Assembly: GCA_945861195.1 (NCBI GenBank)
Contig: CAMATS010000008.1
Span: 1-19,001 of the forward strand
From: Rhodoferax sp. OV413
GTDB lineage: Bacteria > Pseudomonadota > Gammaproteobacteria > Burkholderiales > Burkholderiaceae_C
Direction: 5' to 3'
DNA length: 19,001 nt
The stretch's first letter is position 1. Each line of letters starts with the position of its first letter. This document shows, piece after piece, positions 8,446 through 16,010 of the stretch. The translations under genes and the position numbers were made by a program. The notes under the pieces were generated by a model. That model was not told the DNA's origin. It was given only the letters and a program-made list of their open reading frames with translations, and did no database searches.

Positions 8446-10532
8446 AGCCCCTGCCGCCCGGCACCCAAGCCGCCGAGCCCAGCCTGCTCGATCAATTGCA
8501 CAGCTGCGCCAACCAGGGCTGGCTGCGCCGCCTCGACAGCGCCTTGGCCGCATTCATGCTGGAACAAGACCCTCAGGCCGCGCCGACCCTGCTGGTCAGC
8601 AGCGCCATACTGGCTCAAATGGAAGGGCGTGGACACACCTGCTTGGCGCTGCGCTCAATCGTCACCCAGCCCCAAGAGCTGCTGGCCTGGCCAGACCTGG
8701 CCCAGCCAGCCCTGAGCAGGCTGTGGCAGCACCTGCCGGCTGAGCTGGCTGGCTGGCTGGATGGGCTGCGCGCCAGCCCTCTGGTGCGCTGTGTTGGCCA
8801 GCAGGGCCCGGCAGGCCAGACGGATGCGCCAGACGCTGGACAGCCGCTGGTACTGGGGGGCAGTCAGGTCGAGCCCCTGCTCTACCTGCGCCGCTATTGG
8901 CGTTACGAGGCCGAGGTCGCCAGTGCCGTGTTGCAGCGCGTCACAAGCAGCCAAAGCCTGGACCAGGCACTGGCCCGGCACTGGCTGGATCGTTTGTTTG
9001 AACCTCGGCTTGAACCTCGCCTTGAACCCGCTGACAAAAGCCCACCTGGCACGCTGAGGCCAGTGGCCGAGGGGGCTTTGGTGGATTGGCAGAAATTTGC
9101 CTGTGCAGTAGCCTTGCGGGCTGGCCTGACCGTGATTACCGGCGGGCCAGGCACGGGAAAAACCTATACCGCTGCGCGGCTGCTGGCCTTGCTGTTTGCC
9201 CTGCACGATCAGCCCGCTGGGCTGCGGGTGGCCTTGGCGGCGCCCACCGGCAAAGCGGCGGCGCGCCTGCGCCAGACCATCGATGCGTCTTTGCAAGAGC
9301 TCGGCGCCCGCCTGGGCAGCAGCCTGGACCTGACGGCCTTCGCCCAGCGCATGGGTGCTGCCAAAACCCTGCATGCGCTGCTCGGGGCACGGCCCGACAC
9401 CCGGCAGTTTCGTTTTCATGCCGGCAATCTGCTTGACATCGACATCGTGATCGTCGATGAAGCCTCGATGATTCACCTCGAGATGATGGCCGCCCTGCTG
9501 CGCGCCCTGCCAGCTGGTGCCAAGCTGATTTTGCTGGGCGACAAGGACCAATTGGCTTCGGTGGAGGCCGGCGCCGTGTTGGGCGAGCTGTGCCGCGATG
9601 CCTGGGCCGGGCATTACGATTTGTGCACCGCCAGGTTTGCGCAGTCGGTGGCCGCACAGACCCTGCCGCCAGCCCTGTTGGCCCAGGGCGCGCTCGCTAC
9701 GCCGCTGGCGCAGCAAACCGTCATGCTGCGCACAAGTCGGCGCTTTGGGAATCTCATTGGGCAACTGGCGCTGGCCGTCAATACCGGCGAGGCGCAAGCA
9801 GCGCTGAACCTGATTGCCAATGACCAAAGCCAGGTGCTGCAACTCGCCGAGCAACCCAGCTTGCGCAGCCTACTTGGCTTGGCACTCAAAGGCCGACCCG
9901 GTACCCCGGCCGGCTATGCCGAGTACCTGACCTGGGTGCAGGACCGCCCGCCCGGCAGCCGCACCGATGCCCAGCAGCATGCGGCCTGGGTCAAGGGGGC
10001 GCTGCAGTCTTTTGAGCGATTTCGTATTTTGTGCGCTGTGCACGACAGCGAATTGGGCACCAAAAGCCTGAATCAGGCGGTGCAGGCAGCGCTGGCGCAG
10101 GCCGGTCTTGTCAGCCCCCGGGGCGAGTGGTATGCCGGGCGCCCGGTGATGGTGACTCGCAACGACCCCGAGCTTGGCGTCTTCAATGGGGATGTCGGCC
10201 TGGCTTTGCCAGGTTTGGGACCGCAGGCGGCATTGCGAGTCTATTTTCTTGATGGCGAGCAGTTGCGCTCAGTCAGCGTGGGTCGCTTGGCCCACGTAGA
10301 AACTGCCTTTGCCATGTCAGTGCACAAATGCCAGGGCTCAGAGTTTTTACACACTGTTTTGGTCTTGCCCCAGTGGGGCGAGAAGCTGCTGACTCGCTCT
10401 CTGGTGTACACCGGCATTACCCGGGCGCGCCAGTTCTTTACCCTGGTGCAAGCGCAAGCCGGCCTGCTGGAGCAAGCCATCGCCCGCCCATCCCGACGCG
10501 CCAGCGGACTGCGCGAGCGCCTGGGCTGCTAG
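8442..10532 (+). CDS. recD: RecBCD enzyme subunit RecD (5'-3' helicase)
   Basis: RecD is the 5'-3' SF1B motor of RecBCD and controls the nuclease of RecB. The 696-residue product is longer than E. coli RecD (about 608). It has Walker A ITGGPGTGKTYTAARLL (K240), ALAAPTGKAAARL, the DEAS box VIVDEASMIHLEMM (D339/E340), LLGDKDQLASVEAGAVL, motif V SVHKCQGSEF (about 626-635) and motif VI TGITRAR (657-663). The region before Walker A, which in E. coli RecD contacts RecC, carries a short repeat FEPRLEPRLEPA (186-197) in a probable loop. The ATG overlaps the recB stop as ATGA, so translation of the two is probably coupled. The stop lies 40 bases from the stop of the convergent SNF2 gene, and no convincing terminator is visible between them. 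Confidence 0.96.
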   Translation: MKPLPPGTQAAEPSLLDQLHSCANQGWLRRLDSALAAFMLEQDPQAAPTLLVSSAILAQMEGRGHTCLALRSIVTQPQELLAWPDLAQPALSRLWQHLPAELAGWLDGLRASPLVRCVGQQGPAGQTDAPDAGQPLVLGGSQVEPLLYLRRYWRYEAEVASAVLQRVTSSQSLDQALARHWLDRLFEPRLEPRLEPADKSPPGTLRPVAEGALVDWQKFACAVALRAGLTVITGGPGTGKTYTAARLLALLFALHDQPAGLRVALAAPTGKAAARLRQTIDASLQELGARLGSSLDLTAFAQRMGAAKTLHALLGARPDTRQFRFHAGNLLDIDIVIVDEASMIHLEMMAALLRALPAGAKLILLGDKDQLASVEAGAVLGELCRDAWAGHYDLCTARFAQSVAAQTLPPALLAQGALATPLAQQTVMLRTSRRFGNLIGQLALAVNTGEAQAALNLIANDQSQVLQLAEQPSLRSLLGLALKGRPGTPAGYAEYLTWVQDRPPGSRTDAQQHAAWVKGALQSFERFRILCAVHDSELGTKSLNQAVQAALAQAGLVSPRGEWYAGRPVMVTRNDPELGVFNGDVGLALPGLGPQAALRVYFLDGEQLRSVSVGRLAHVETAFAMSVHKCQGSEFLHTVLVLPQWGEKLLTRSLVYTGITRARQFFTLVQAQAGLLEQAIARPSRRASGLRERLGC
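8998..9033 (+). repeat. 12-bp in-frame tandem repeat in recD
   Basis: Three adjacent 12-base units, TTGAACCTCGGC, TTGAACCTCGCC and TTGAACCCGCTG, encode a Phe/Leu-Glu-Pro-Arg/Ala series at residues 186-197 of RecD. The first two units differ by one base and the third has diverged. Because the unit is a multiple of three, gain or loss of a copy keeps the frame. It looks like recent slippage in a tolerant loop. Confidence 0.75.
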
Positions 10533-10572
10533 CCCGACCCGTCAACACCGCAGCCCCGCCGCAAGTTTTGGC

Positions 10573-13500
10573 TCAGGACAGGGGCCGAAGCAACTCGCTC
10601 AGGTCTGATTCGGTGAACAGGGGCGCCCGGCGCCCCACCGAGCCGCTGTACATGCCCTCGGCCAGGGCGGCCTTGCGTTCTTGCAGCGCCAGGATGCGCT
10701 CCTCAATCGTGCCCTGCGCGACCAGTTTGAGCACCCACACGCTTTGCGTCTGGCCGATGCGGTGGGCCCTGTCGGTGGCCTGGGTCTCCACAGCCGGGTT
10801 CCACCAGGGGTCGTAGTGAATCACGGTGTCTGCTTGGGGCAGGTTCAGGCCGACGCCGCCAGCTTTCAGGCTGATCAGGAACAGCGGCACCGAGCCGCTG
10901 GTGAACTGCTCGATCAGCGCATCGCGCTTCTGGCTTTGTCCGGTCAGCTTGATCCAGGGAATCTGGTGTTTTTTGAGCTCGGCCTCAATCAGGGTGAGCA
11001 TGCCGGTGAACTGTGAAAACAGCAAAATACGCCGCCCTTCGGCCAGCATATCGGGCAACAAGGTCATGAGTTGCTCCAACTTGGCCGAGGTTTTAACCTT
11101 GGTGGCCGCGCTGAGCTTGACCAGGCGCGGATCGCAACACACTTGGCGCAGCTTGAGCAGGGCATCCAAAATGGTGATCTGCGATTTGGCCAGGCCCTGG
11201 CGATCCAGCGCTTCGCGCACGGTTTTCTCCATGCCCAGGCGAATGGTTTCGTACAGGTCGGCCTGCTTGCCGCTGAGCTCGACCCGCAGCAGGGTTTCTA
11301 CTTTGGGGGGTAATTCGTGGGCCACCAGCGCCTTGGTACGCCGCAGCATGAAAGGCGTGATCCGGGCGCGCAACTGGGTCAGGCGCTCCGGGCTGCCCTG
11401 TTTCTCGATCGGGTTGCGAAACAGGGCCTTGAAGCGGGCTTCGCTGCCCAAAAAACCGGGCATTAAAAAATGGAACAGGCTCCAAAGCTCGCCCAAATGG
11501 TTTTCCATTGGGGTGCCAGACAGGCACAGGCGGTGGCGGGACTTGATTTGAGCCGCCACCTGGGCTGCCTGGGTGCTGGCGTTTTTGATGTTTTGGGCCT
11601 CGTCGAGCACCACCAGATGCCACTGCCCCTGCAACCAGCGCTCGCGGTCGCGCTGCAGCAGCGAATAGGGCGCAATCACCAGGTCAAAGTCTTGCACTGA
11701 TTGGGCAGCGTCGTGGCGGTCTTTGCCGTGCACGATGAGGCTGCGCAGCTGCGGACAAAAGCGCAAGGCTTCACGTTGCCAGTTGCCCAACAGGCTGACC
11801 GGCGCAATGATCAAGGCCGGCGCGCTGAGGCGACCGGCGTCCTTTTCGAGCTGGATATGGGCCAGCGTTTGAAGGGTTTTGCCCAGTCCCATGTCGTCGG
11901 CCAAGATGCCGTTCAAGCCATGGGTGCGCAAAAACTGCAGCCAGTTGAGCCCCTGCTGCTGGTAGGGGCGCAGGCTGGCCTGGACGCTTGGCGGTACTGC
12001 AGCGCTAGGCAGCTCCAGTTGGCCGACCAGTTGCTGCGCCAAATCGCGCAGGGCTTGCGCCCCCGCCCACACCGCCCCTTCACCCAAACCGACGGCGGTG
12101 CGCAGCGCGTCCAAGCGCGATAGTTTGAGGCTGTCGCCAGACAAATCCCGCCCCCGCTCGCCCACTAGCTCGAGCAGGGCGCCCAGCCACGGCTTGAGCC
12201 CAGCTGTGGGCAGGCGCACAAAGCCGCCCTGCGGCCTGGGCAGGTAAACAAAGGGCGGTAGTTGGGGCTCCTGGGTCAGTGGATCGGGGCTTGCCTGGTG
12301 GATCAGGGCGGGCAGCCAGGGCAGGATGTTGTGCCGCTGGCCGTCGATCTCGACACCCAGCGACAGGTTAAACCAAGGCGAGGTGGCATCGTCATCGCCC
12401 TGTGCCTGCAGGCCCACGGTGATGTTGTCAGCGTGGGTCAGCCAGTTTTGAACGCTGTCGCTTAAAGACAGCTCAAAGCCGGCGGCACGCAGGCTGGCAA
12501 AACCCTCGTCTGCCCAGCTGAGCCAGGTTTGCTCTGCCGTAGCGCCGAGCATGCCAAACAGCCCGCCGCCAATGGAGCGCAGACCCAGGCCTGAGAGGCG
12601 GGTCAAGGCCTCGAGTTCGGACTCGGTATCGCGGCTGAGTAAAAAGCGGCCCTGGGCGTTTTCTACCACCACCGCACTGCCCTGGCCAGCCCACCAGCCG
12701 GTGTGGCCGGCATAGTCAAAATGCATTTTTGCTTGAATCAGGCCATGCGCGCTGACCAGCCCCGGCTCGGTGAGCGAGAGCTGCAGGCAGGCTTTTGGCA
12801 GGATGTCGCGCAGTGGTGTGATGGCCTCGAGTACCGGCGGCAGCGGCAGTGCGCCCAGGCCTTGCATCAAAGCTGCCTGGTACTTTTTGAGCGCCGTCAC
12901 TTTGAGCGGCGGGCTTTTGAGCAGGACGCCGACCTGCGCGCTGCTCAGGCCATCGGCCTGCATGAGCCCACACAGGCCCCTGGCGCTGTCAAGGTAAAGC
13001 GGCGGGTGGTTGAAGCACAGCTTGGCGCTGGCGCTGGCAGCACCCATGCGCGCGCGCAAGCTCCAGGACGCGTCGTCGCCCTGCTGCGCGGGTGACTCTT
13101 GCCACTGCCAGTCCAGCGGCATCGGCGCGCCCCATTTCAATGCTGCGCCCGGGGCGCCTTGGCCATCGTTTGCAAACAGACGCCCGGTGCTGGCAGCCAT
13201 TTGCAGCAGCATGTGCCCGGCCTGGCCGTTGGGCAGCACGCAGCTGGCAAAACCATAGGGGTGGTAAGCGTTGCCGCTGCTCGGCAGCGCGCGCAAGAGC
13301 TGCAAAATCTGCTGGTCGACCTCAGCCGCGGCATCCGGCGCCTGTGAGCCGGGCAGGGGCTGGCTGCCCAGGCGCTTTAGTTTTGTCCAGCCGCCGCTGG
13401 TCTTGATGCTGGTACTAAAGGCTTCAAACTGCAGCAGCGGCGTGGGCCCGTGAGCGTTCAGCACTGTCAACAGGTACAGGTATTGGAAGGCTTTTTGGCT

Positions 13501-14004
13501 GCCTGCGTCCGCCGTCCGCTGGGCGCCTGCTTGGGTCCGGAACAGCGCGCCCAGCCAGTCGGTCAACTGAGCCTCGGCCTCGAGCCGGGCGATTTCAGCG
13601 CTGCGCGCCAAGGCGGCTTGGCGTGCAGCCTCGATGGCTTGCGGGGAAGGGGGCGCAACGGCATCAGAACCAACTCCGTGGTTGAGTAGTCGAAGCCCTT
13701 GGTAGGCGGCCTTGAGCGTCAACGCGACCCCATGCTTGCATTGCTGGCCGACCGGACAGCTGCAGTCGCTGCTCCAGCTCGACAGTGCGCCGTTGGGCTG
13801 GACCTGAATATCCACTTCCAGCTCGTAGGGGTCGGGGTCGCTGCCCTGGACCTCGCCCATCAGCAGCCAGTAGCCGTCCGCGGGCTCGATCTCCAGGCCC
13901 AGCACCCGTTGTTGGCGGTACAGCATCAGGCCACGAGCCCAGGCGCCGGCTTCAGACAGTTGCTCCAGCGAGCGCGGGTCAAACCACAGGCCGTTAGCCA
14001 GCAT
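10573..14004 (-). CDS. SNF2-family DEAD/DEAH-like helicase with N-terminal SWIM zinc finger
   Basis: This large SF2 ATPase of the SNF2/RapA type (about 1143 residues) probably moves along DNA or remodels protein-DNA complexes; its cellular role is not known. Near the N-terminus is a SWIM zinc finger, CSCPVGQQCKH, with C81, C83, C89 and H91. A long middle region without recognisable motifs follows. The motor begins with ADDMGLGKT (K709), then LDEAQNIKN (D801/E802), SGTPMEN (829-835), LFSQFTGMLTLIEAEL, GGVGLNLPQADTVIHYDPWW and motif VI DRAHRIGQ (1078-1085). The order SWIM - SNF2_N - helicase C is known from other bacterial SNF2 proteins. I place the start at the ATG at 14004, whose A is the last base of the lipA stop (TGATG); a GTG one codon upstream (14007) is also possible. 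It is last in the dat-lip operon and convergent with recD. Confidence 0.93.
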   Translation of the reverse strand: MLANGLWFDPRSLEQLSEAGAWARGLMLYRQQRVLGLEIEPADGYWLLMGEVQGSDPDPYELEVDIQVQPNGALSSWSSDCSCPVGQQCKHGVALTLKAAYQGLRLLNHGVGSDAVAPPSPQAIEAARQAALARSAEIARLEAEAQLTDWLGALFRTQAGAQRTADAGSQKAFQYLYLLTVLNAHGPTPLLQFEAFSTSIKTSGGWTKLKRLGSQPLPGSQAPDAAAEVDQQILQLLRALPSSGNAYHPYGFASCVLPNGQAGHMLLQMAASTGRLFANDGQGAPGAALKWGAPMPLDWQWQESPAQQGDDASWSLRARMGAASASAKLCFNHPPLYLDSARGLCGLMQADGLSSAQVGVLLKSPPLKVTALKKYQAALMQGLGALPLPPVLEAITPLRDILPKACLQLSLTEPGLVSAHGLIQAKMHFDYAGHTGWWAGQGSAVVVENAQGRFLLSRDTESELEALTRLSGLGLRSIGGGLFGMLGATAEQTWLSWADEGFASLRAAGFELSLSDSVQNWLTHADNITVGLQAQGDDDATSPWFNLSLGVEIDGQRHNILPWLPALIHQASPDPLTQEPQLPPFVYLPRPQGGFVRLPTAGLKPWLGALLELVGERGRDLSGDSLKLSRLDALRTAVGLGEGAVWAGAQALRDLAQQLVGQLELPSAAVPPSVQASLRPYQQQGLNWLQFLRTHGLNGILADDMGLGKTLQTLAHIQLEKDAGRLSAPALIIAPVSLLGNWQREALRFCPQLRSLIVHGKDRHDAAQSVQDFDLVIAPYSLLQRDRERWLQGQWHLVVLDEAQNIKNASTQAAQVAAQIKSRHRLCLSGTPMENHLGELWSLFHFLMPGFLGSEARFKALFRNPIEKQGSPERLTQLRARITPFMLRRTKALVAHELPPKVETLLRVELSGKQADLYETIRLGMEKTVREALDRQGLAKSQITILDALLKLRQVCCDPRLVKLSAATKVKTSAKLEQLMTLLPDMLAEGRRILLFSQFTGMLTLIEAELKKHQIPWIKLTGQSQKRDALIEQFTSGSVPLFLISLKAGGVGLNLPQADTVIHYDPWWNPAVETQATDRAHRIGQTQSVWVLKLVAQGTIEERILALQERKAALAEGMYSGSVGRRAPLFTESDLSELLRPLS

Positions 14005-14987
14005 CACAGGCCCAGCGCGTGCTCGGCTTGCAAGTCGGCGTGGTAGCTGCTGCGTACCATGGCGCCCACCGCCGCATGTTTGAAGCCCATGGCATAGGCC
14101 TCGGCCTCAAACATCTTGAAGGTGTCGGGGTGCACATAGCGTTTGACTGTCAGGTGCGCGCTGCTGGGTGCGAGGTACTGGCCGATGGTCAGCATGTCAA
14201 TCTGGTGTGCCCGCATGTCGCGCATCACCGCCAGGATTTCCTCATCGGTCTCGCCCAGGCCCACCATCAGGCCGCTCTTGGTTGGCACGGCAGGGAACAA
14301 GGCCTTGAATTTTTTCAGGAGGTTCAGCGAGAACTGGTAGTCGCTGCCCGGGCGCGCCTCTTTGTACAGGCGCGGCACGGTCTCCAGGTTGTGGTTCATC
14401 ACATCGGGTGGCGCGGTTTTGAGAATCTCCAGCGCCCGATCGTCGCGGCCGCGGAAGTCAGGCACCAGCACTTCGATCCGGGTGGCGGGTGAGAGCGCAC
14501 GAGTTTTTTGGATGCAGCTCACAAAATGGCTGGCGCCGCCGTCGCGCAGATCGTCGCGGTCGACACTGGTAATCACCACATAGGCCAACTTGAGCTGGGC
14601 GATGGTTTTGGCCAGGTTATCGGGCTCGTTGGCATCGAGCGGGTCGGGCCTGCCATGGCCGACATCGCAAAAAGGGCAGCGCCGGGTGCACTTGTCGCCC
14701 ATGATCATGAAGGTCGCCGTGCCCTTGCCAAAGCACTCGCCGATGTTGGGGCAGGAGGCCTCTTCACACACGGTTACCAGCTTGTTGGTGCGCAGGATGT
14801 CCTTGATCTCATAAAACCGGGTGCTCGGGCTGCCGGCTTTGACGCGAATCCAGTCGGGCTTTTTCAGCACCTCACCGGGCTGCACCTTGATCGGGATGCG
14901 CGCGAGTTTGTCACCGGCTTTTTGCTTGACGCGAGGGTCGTAGGTGACGATGGTTTTCGCGTCGCGCACGGTGTCGGGGCTGCTCAT
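14004..14987 (-). CDS. lipA: Lipoyl synthase LipA
   Basis: LipA is a radical-SAM enzyme that inserts two sulfurs into protein-bound octanoyl groups to make the lipoyl cofactor. The 327-residue product has the auxiliary [4Fe-4S] cluster motif C74-x4-C79-x5-C85 (in CEEASCPNIGECF), which supplies sulfur, and the radical-SAM motif C100-x3-C104-x2-C107 (in CTRRCPFCDVGHG). The C-terminal RSSYHA motif contains the conserved serine that ligates the auxiliary cluster. The segments DRDDLRDGGA and VMNHNLETVPRLY are also typical. The ATG at 14987 lies 25 bases after lipB, and its stop TGA shares a base with the SNF2 start. LipA acts in the cytoplasm immediately after LipB in the pathway. Confidence 0.98.
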   Translation of the reverse strand: MSSPDTVRDAKTIVTYDPRVKQKAGDKLARIPIKVQPGEVLKKPDWIRVKAGSPSTRFYEIKDILRTNKLVTVCEEASCPNIGECFGKGTATFMIMGDKCTRRCPFCDVGHGRPDPLDANEPDNLAKTIAQLKLAYVVITSVDRDDLRDGGASHFVSCIQKTRALSPATRIEVLVPDFRGRDDRALEILKTAPPDVMNHNLETVPRLYKEARPGSDYQFSLNLLKKFKALFPAVPTKSGLMVGLGETDEEILAVMRDMRAHQIDMLTIGQYLAPSSAHLTVKRYVHPDTFKMFEAEAYAMGFKHAAVGAMVRSSYHADLQAEHALGL

Positions 14988-15012
14988 GGTGATCCTGTGG
15001 TGAGGGAGATGC

Positions 15013-15705
15013 TCAGGGCAGCAGGTGGGCGGCGAGCTTGCGACCGAGCAGGTCAGCCGCCTCCTGCCAGGTCACTGAGACGCCGATTGTAGAAAGATCC
15101 ACTGTGGCGAGCCCGGCAAAGCCACAGGGATTGATCTGGGTGTAGGGCGCCAGATCCATCGCCACATTGAAGGCCACGCCGTGGTAAGCGCAGTGGCGAC
15201 TCACCTTGATGCCCAAGGCAGCAATCTTGCCCAGCCCGGTGAACACCGGAACGTTGCTTGCCCCATTTTTCTTGGCCGGGCGTTGCGGCAGAAGGGCGTG
15301 CGAGCCCGGGTCGTCTAGCCGCACATAGATGCCGGGCGCACCGCCCACCCGGTGCCCGGTGACACCAAAGTGAGCCAGGGTTCGGATCACCGCTTCTTCG
15401 AGCCGGTAAACGTATTCTTTTACGAAGTAGCCGGCGCGTTGCAGGTCTAGTAAGGGGTAAGCCACCACCTGGCCCGGACCGTGGTAGGTCACCTGGCCGC
15501 CACGGTTGGTTTGCACCACTGGAATCGCACCCGGGTTAAAAATATGCTCTGATTTGCCCGCCAGACCCTGTGTGTAAATGCTCGAATGCTCACAAATCCA
15601 CAGCTGATCAGGGGTCTGTGCAGTGCGTTCGGCAGTGAAGGCCTGCATCGCTTGCACGGTGGGCAGGTAGGGCACTTGACCAAGCTGCCGGGGCGCTATA
15701 CCCAT
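15013..15705 (-). CDS. lipB: Octanoyltransferase LipB (lipoyl(octanoyl) transferase)
   Basis: LipB moves octanoate from acyl carrier protein to the lysine of lipoyl domains through a cysteine thioester. The 230-residue product carries RGGQVTYHGPGQ (68-79), the catalytic lysine in LGKIAALGIKVSR (K160), HGVAFNV and the catalytic cysteine in INPCGFAG (C194). Relative to E. coli LipB (about 213 residues) there is an extra segment of about 25 residues between GIYVRL and GKIAALG, rich in Pro, Lys and Asn; I recall similar insertions in related Burkholderiales, so it probably does not mean loss of function. The ATG at 15705 follows the DUF493 stop by 6 bases, and lipA starts 25 bases after the lipB stop. 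Confidence 0.97.
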   Translation of the reverse strand: MGIAPRQLGQVPYLPTVQAMQAFTAERTAQTPDQLWICEHSSIYTQGLAGKSEHIFNPGAIPVVQTNRGGQVTYHGPGQVVAYPLLDLQRAGYFVKEYVYRLEEAVIRTLAHFGVTGHRVGGAPGIYVRLDDPGSHALLPQRPAKKNGASNVPVFTGLGKIAALGIKVSRHCAYHGVAFNVAMDLAPYTQINPCGFAGLATVDLSTIGVSVTWQEAADLLGRKLAAHLLP

Positions 15706-15711
15706 GGCTTG

Positions 15712-16002
15712 TTACAACACTACCTTCACCATCGGGTGGGTGGAGAGGGTGCGGTACAGCTCGTCAAGCTGCTCCCGGCTGGTGGCGGTGATGGTGATGG
15801 TGATGCCCAAGTATTTGCCGCCCCGGCTCTCGCGCAGCTCAATGGTGCTGGCGTCAAAGGCCGGGTCAAAGGCCTGCGCGATGGTGGTGATGGCCGGCAA
15901 CATACCGGCAACTTTTTTTCCCAGGACCTTGATCGGGAAGCTCGACGGGTATTCGATCAAAGAAGCCGCGCTTGGCACGGAGGCTGAATCGGCTTGGCTC
16001 AC
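15712..16002 (-). CDS. DUF493 / YbeD-family small protein
   Basis: This is a protein of about 96 residues of the DUF493 (YbeD) family, an ACT-like alpha/beta fold without assigned catalysis and often found beside lipB. Recognisable features are LIEYPSSFPIKVLG, the central YLGITITITATS strand and the end LSTHPMVKVVL, as in E. coli YbeD, which ends in VRMVL. Two GTG codons could start it. The one at 16002 is preferred because GAGG, overlapping the end of dat, sits 6 bases before it; the GTG at 16008 overlaps that site and would add two residues. No ATG fits. It lies between dat and lipB and is probably translated by coupling to dat. Confidence 0.9.
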   Translation of the reverse strand: MSQADSASVPSAASLIEYPSSFPIKVLGKKVAGMLPAITTIAQAFDPAFDASTIELRESRGGKYLGITITITATSREQLDELYRTLSTHPMVKVVL

Positions 16003-16010
16003 GGTCACCC

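Noticed and set aside
8655..9854. A 399-codon open frame antisense to recD
   Set aside because: Same reasoning: it mirrors the RecD frame, whose helicase motifs are intact, and shows no domain of its own.
10523..10535. GGGCT-GCT-AGCCC inverted repeat at the end of recD
   Set aside because: The stem has only five pairs with a three-base loop, overlaps the recD stop and is not followed by a T-run, so it is not a convincing terminator.
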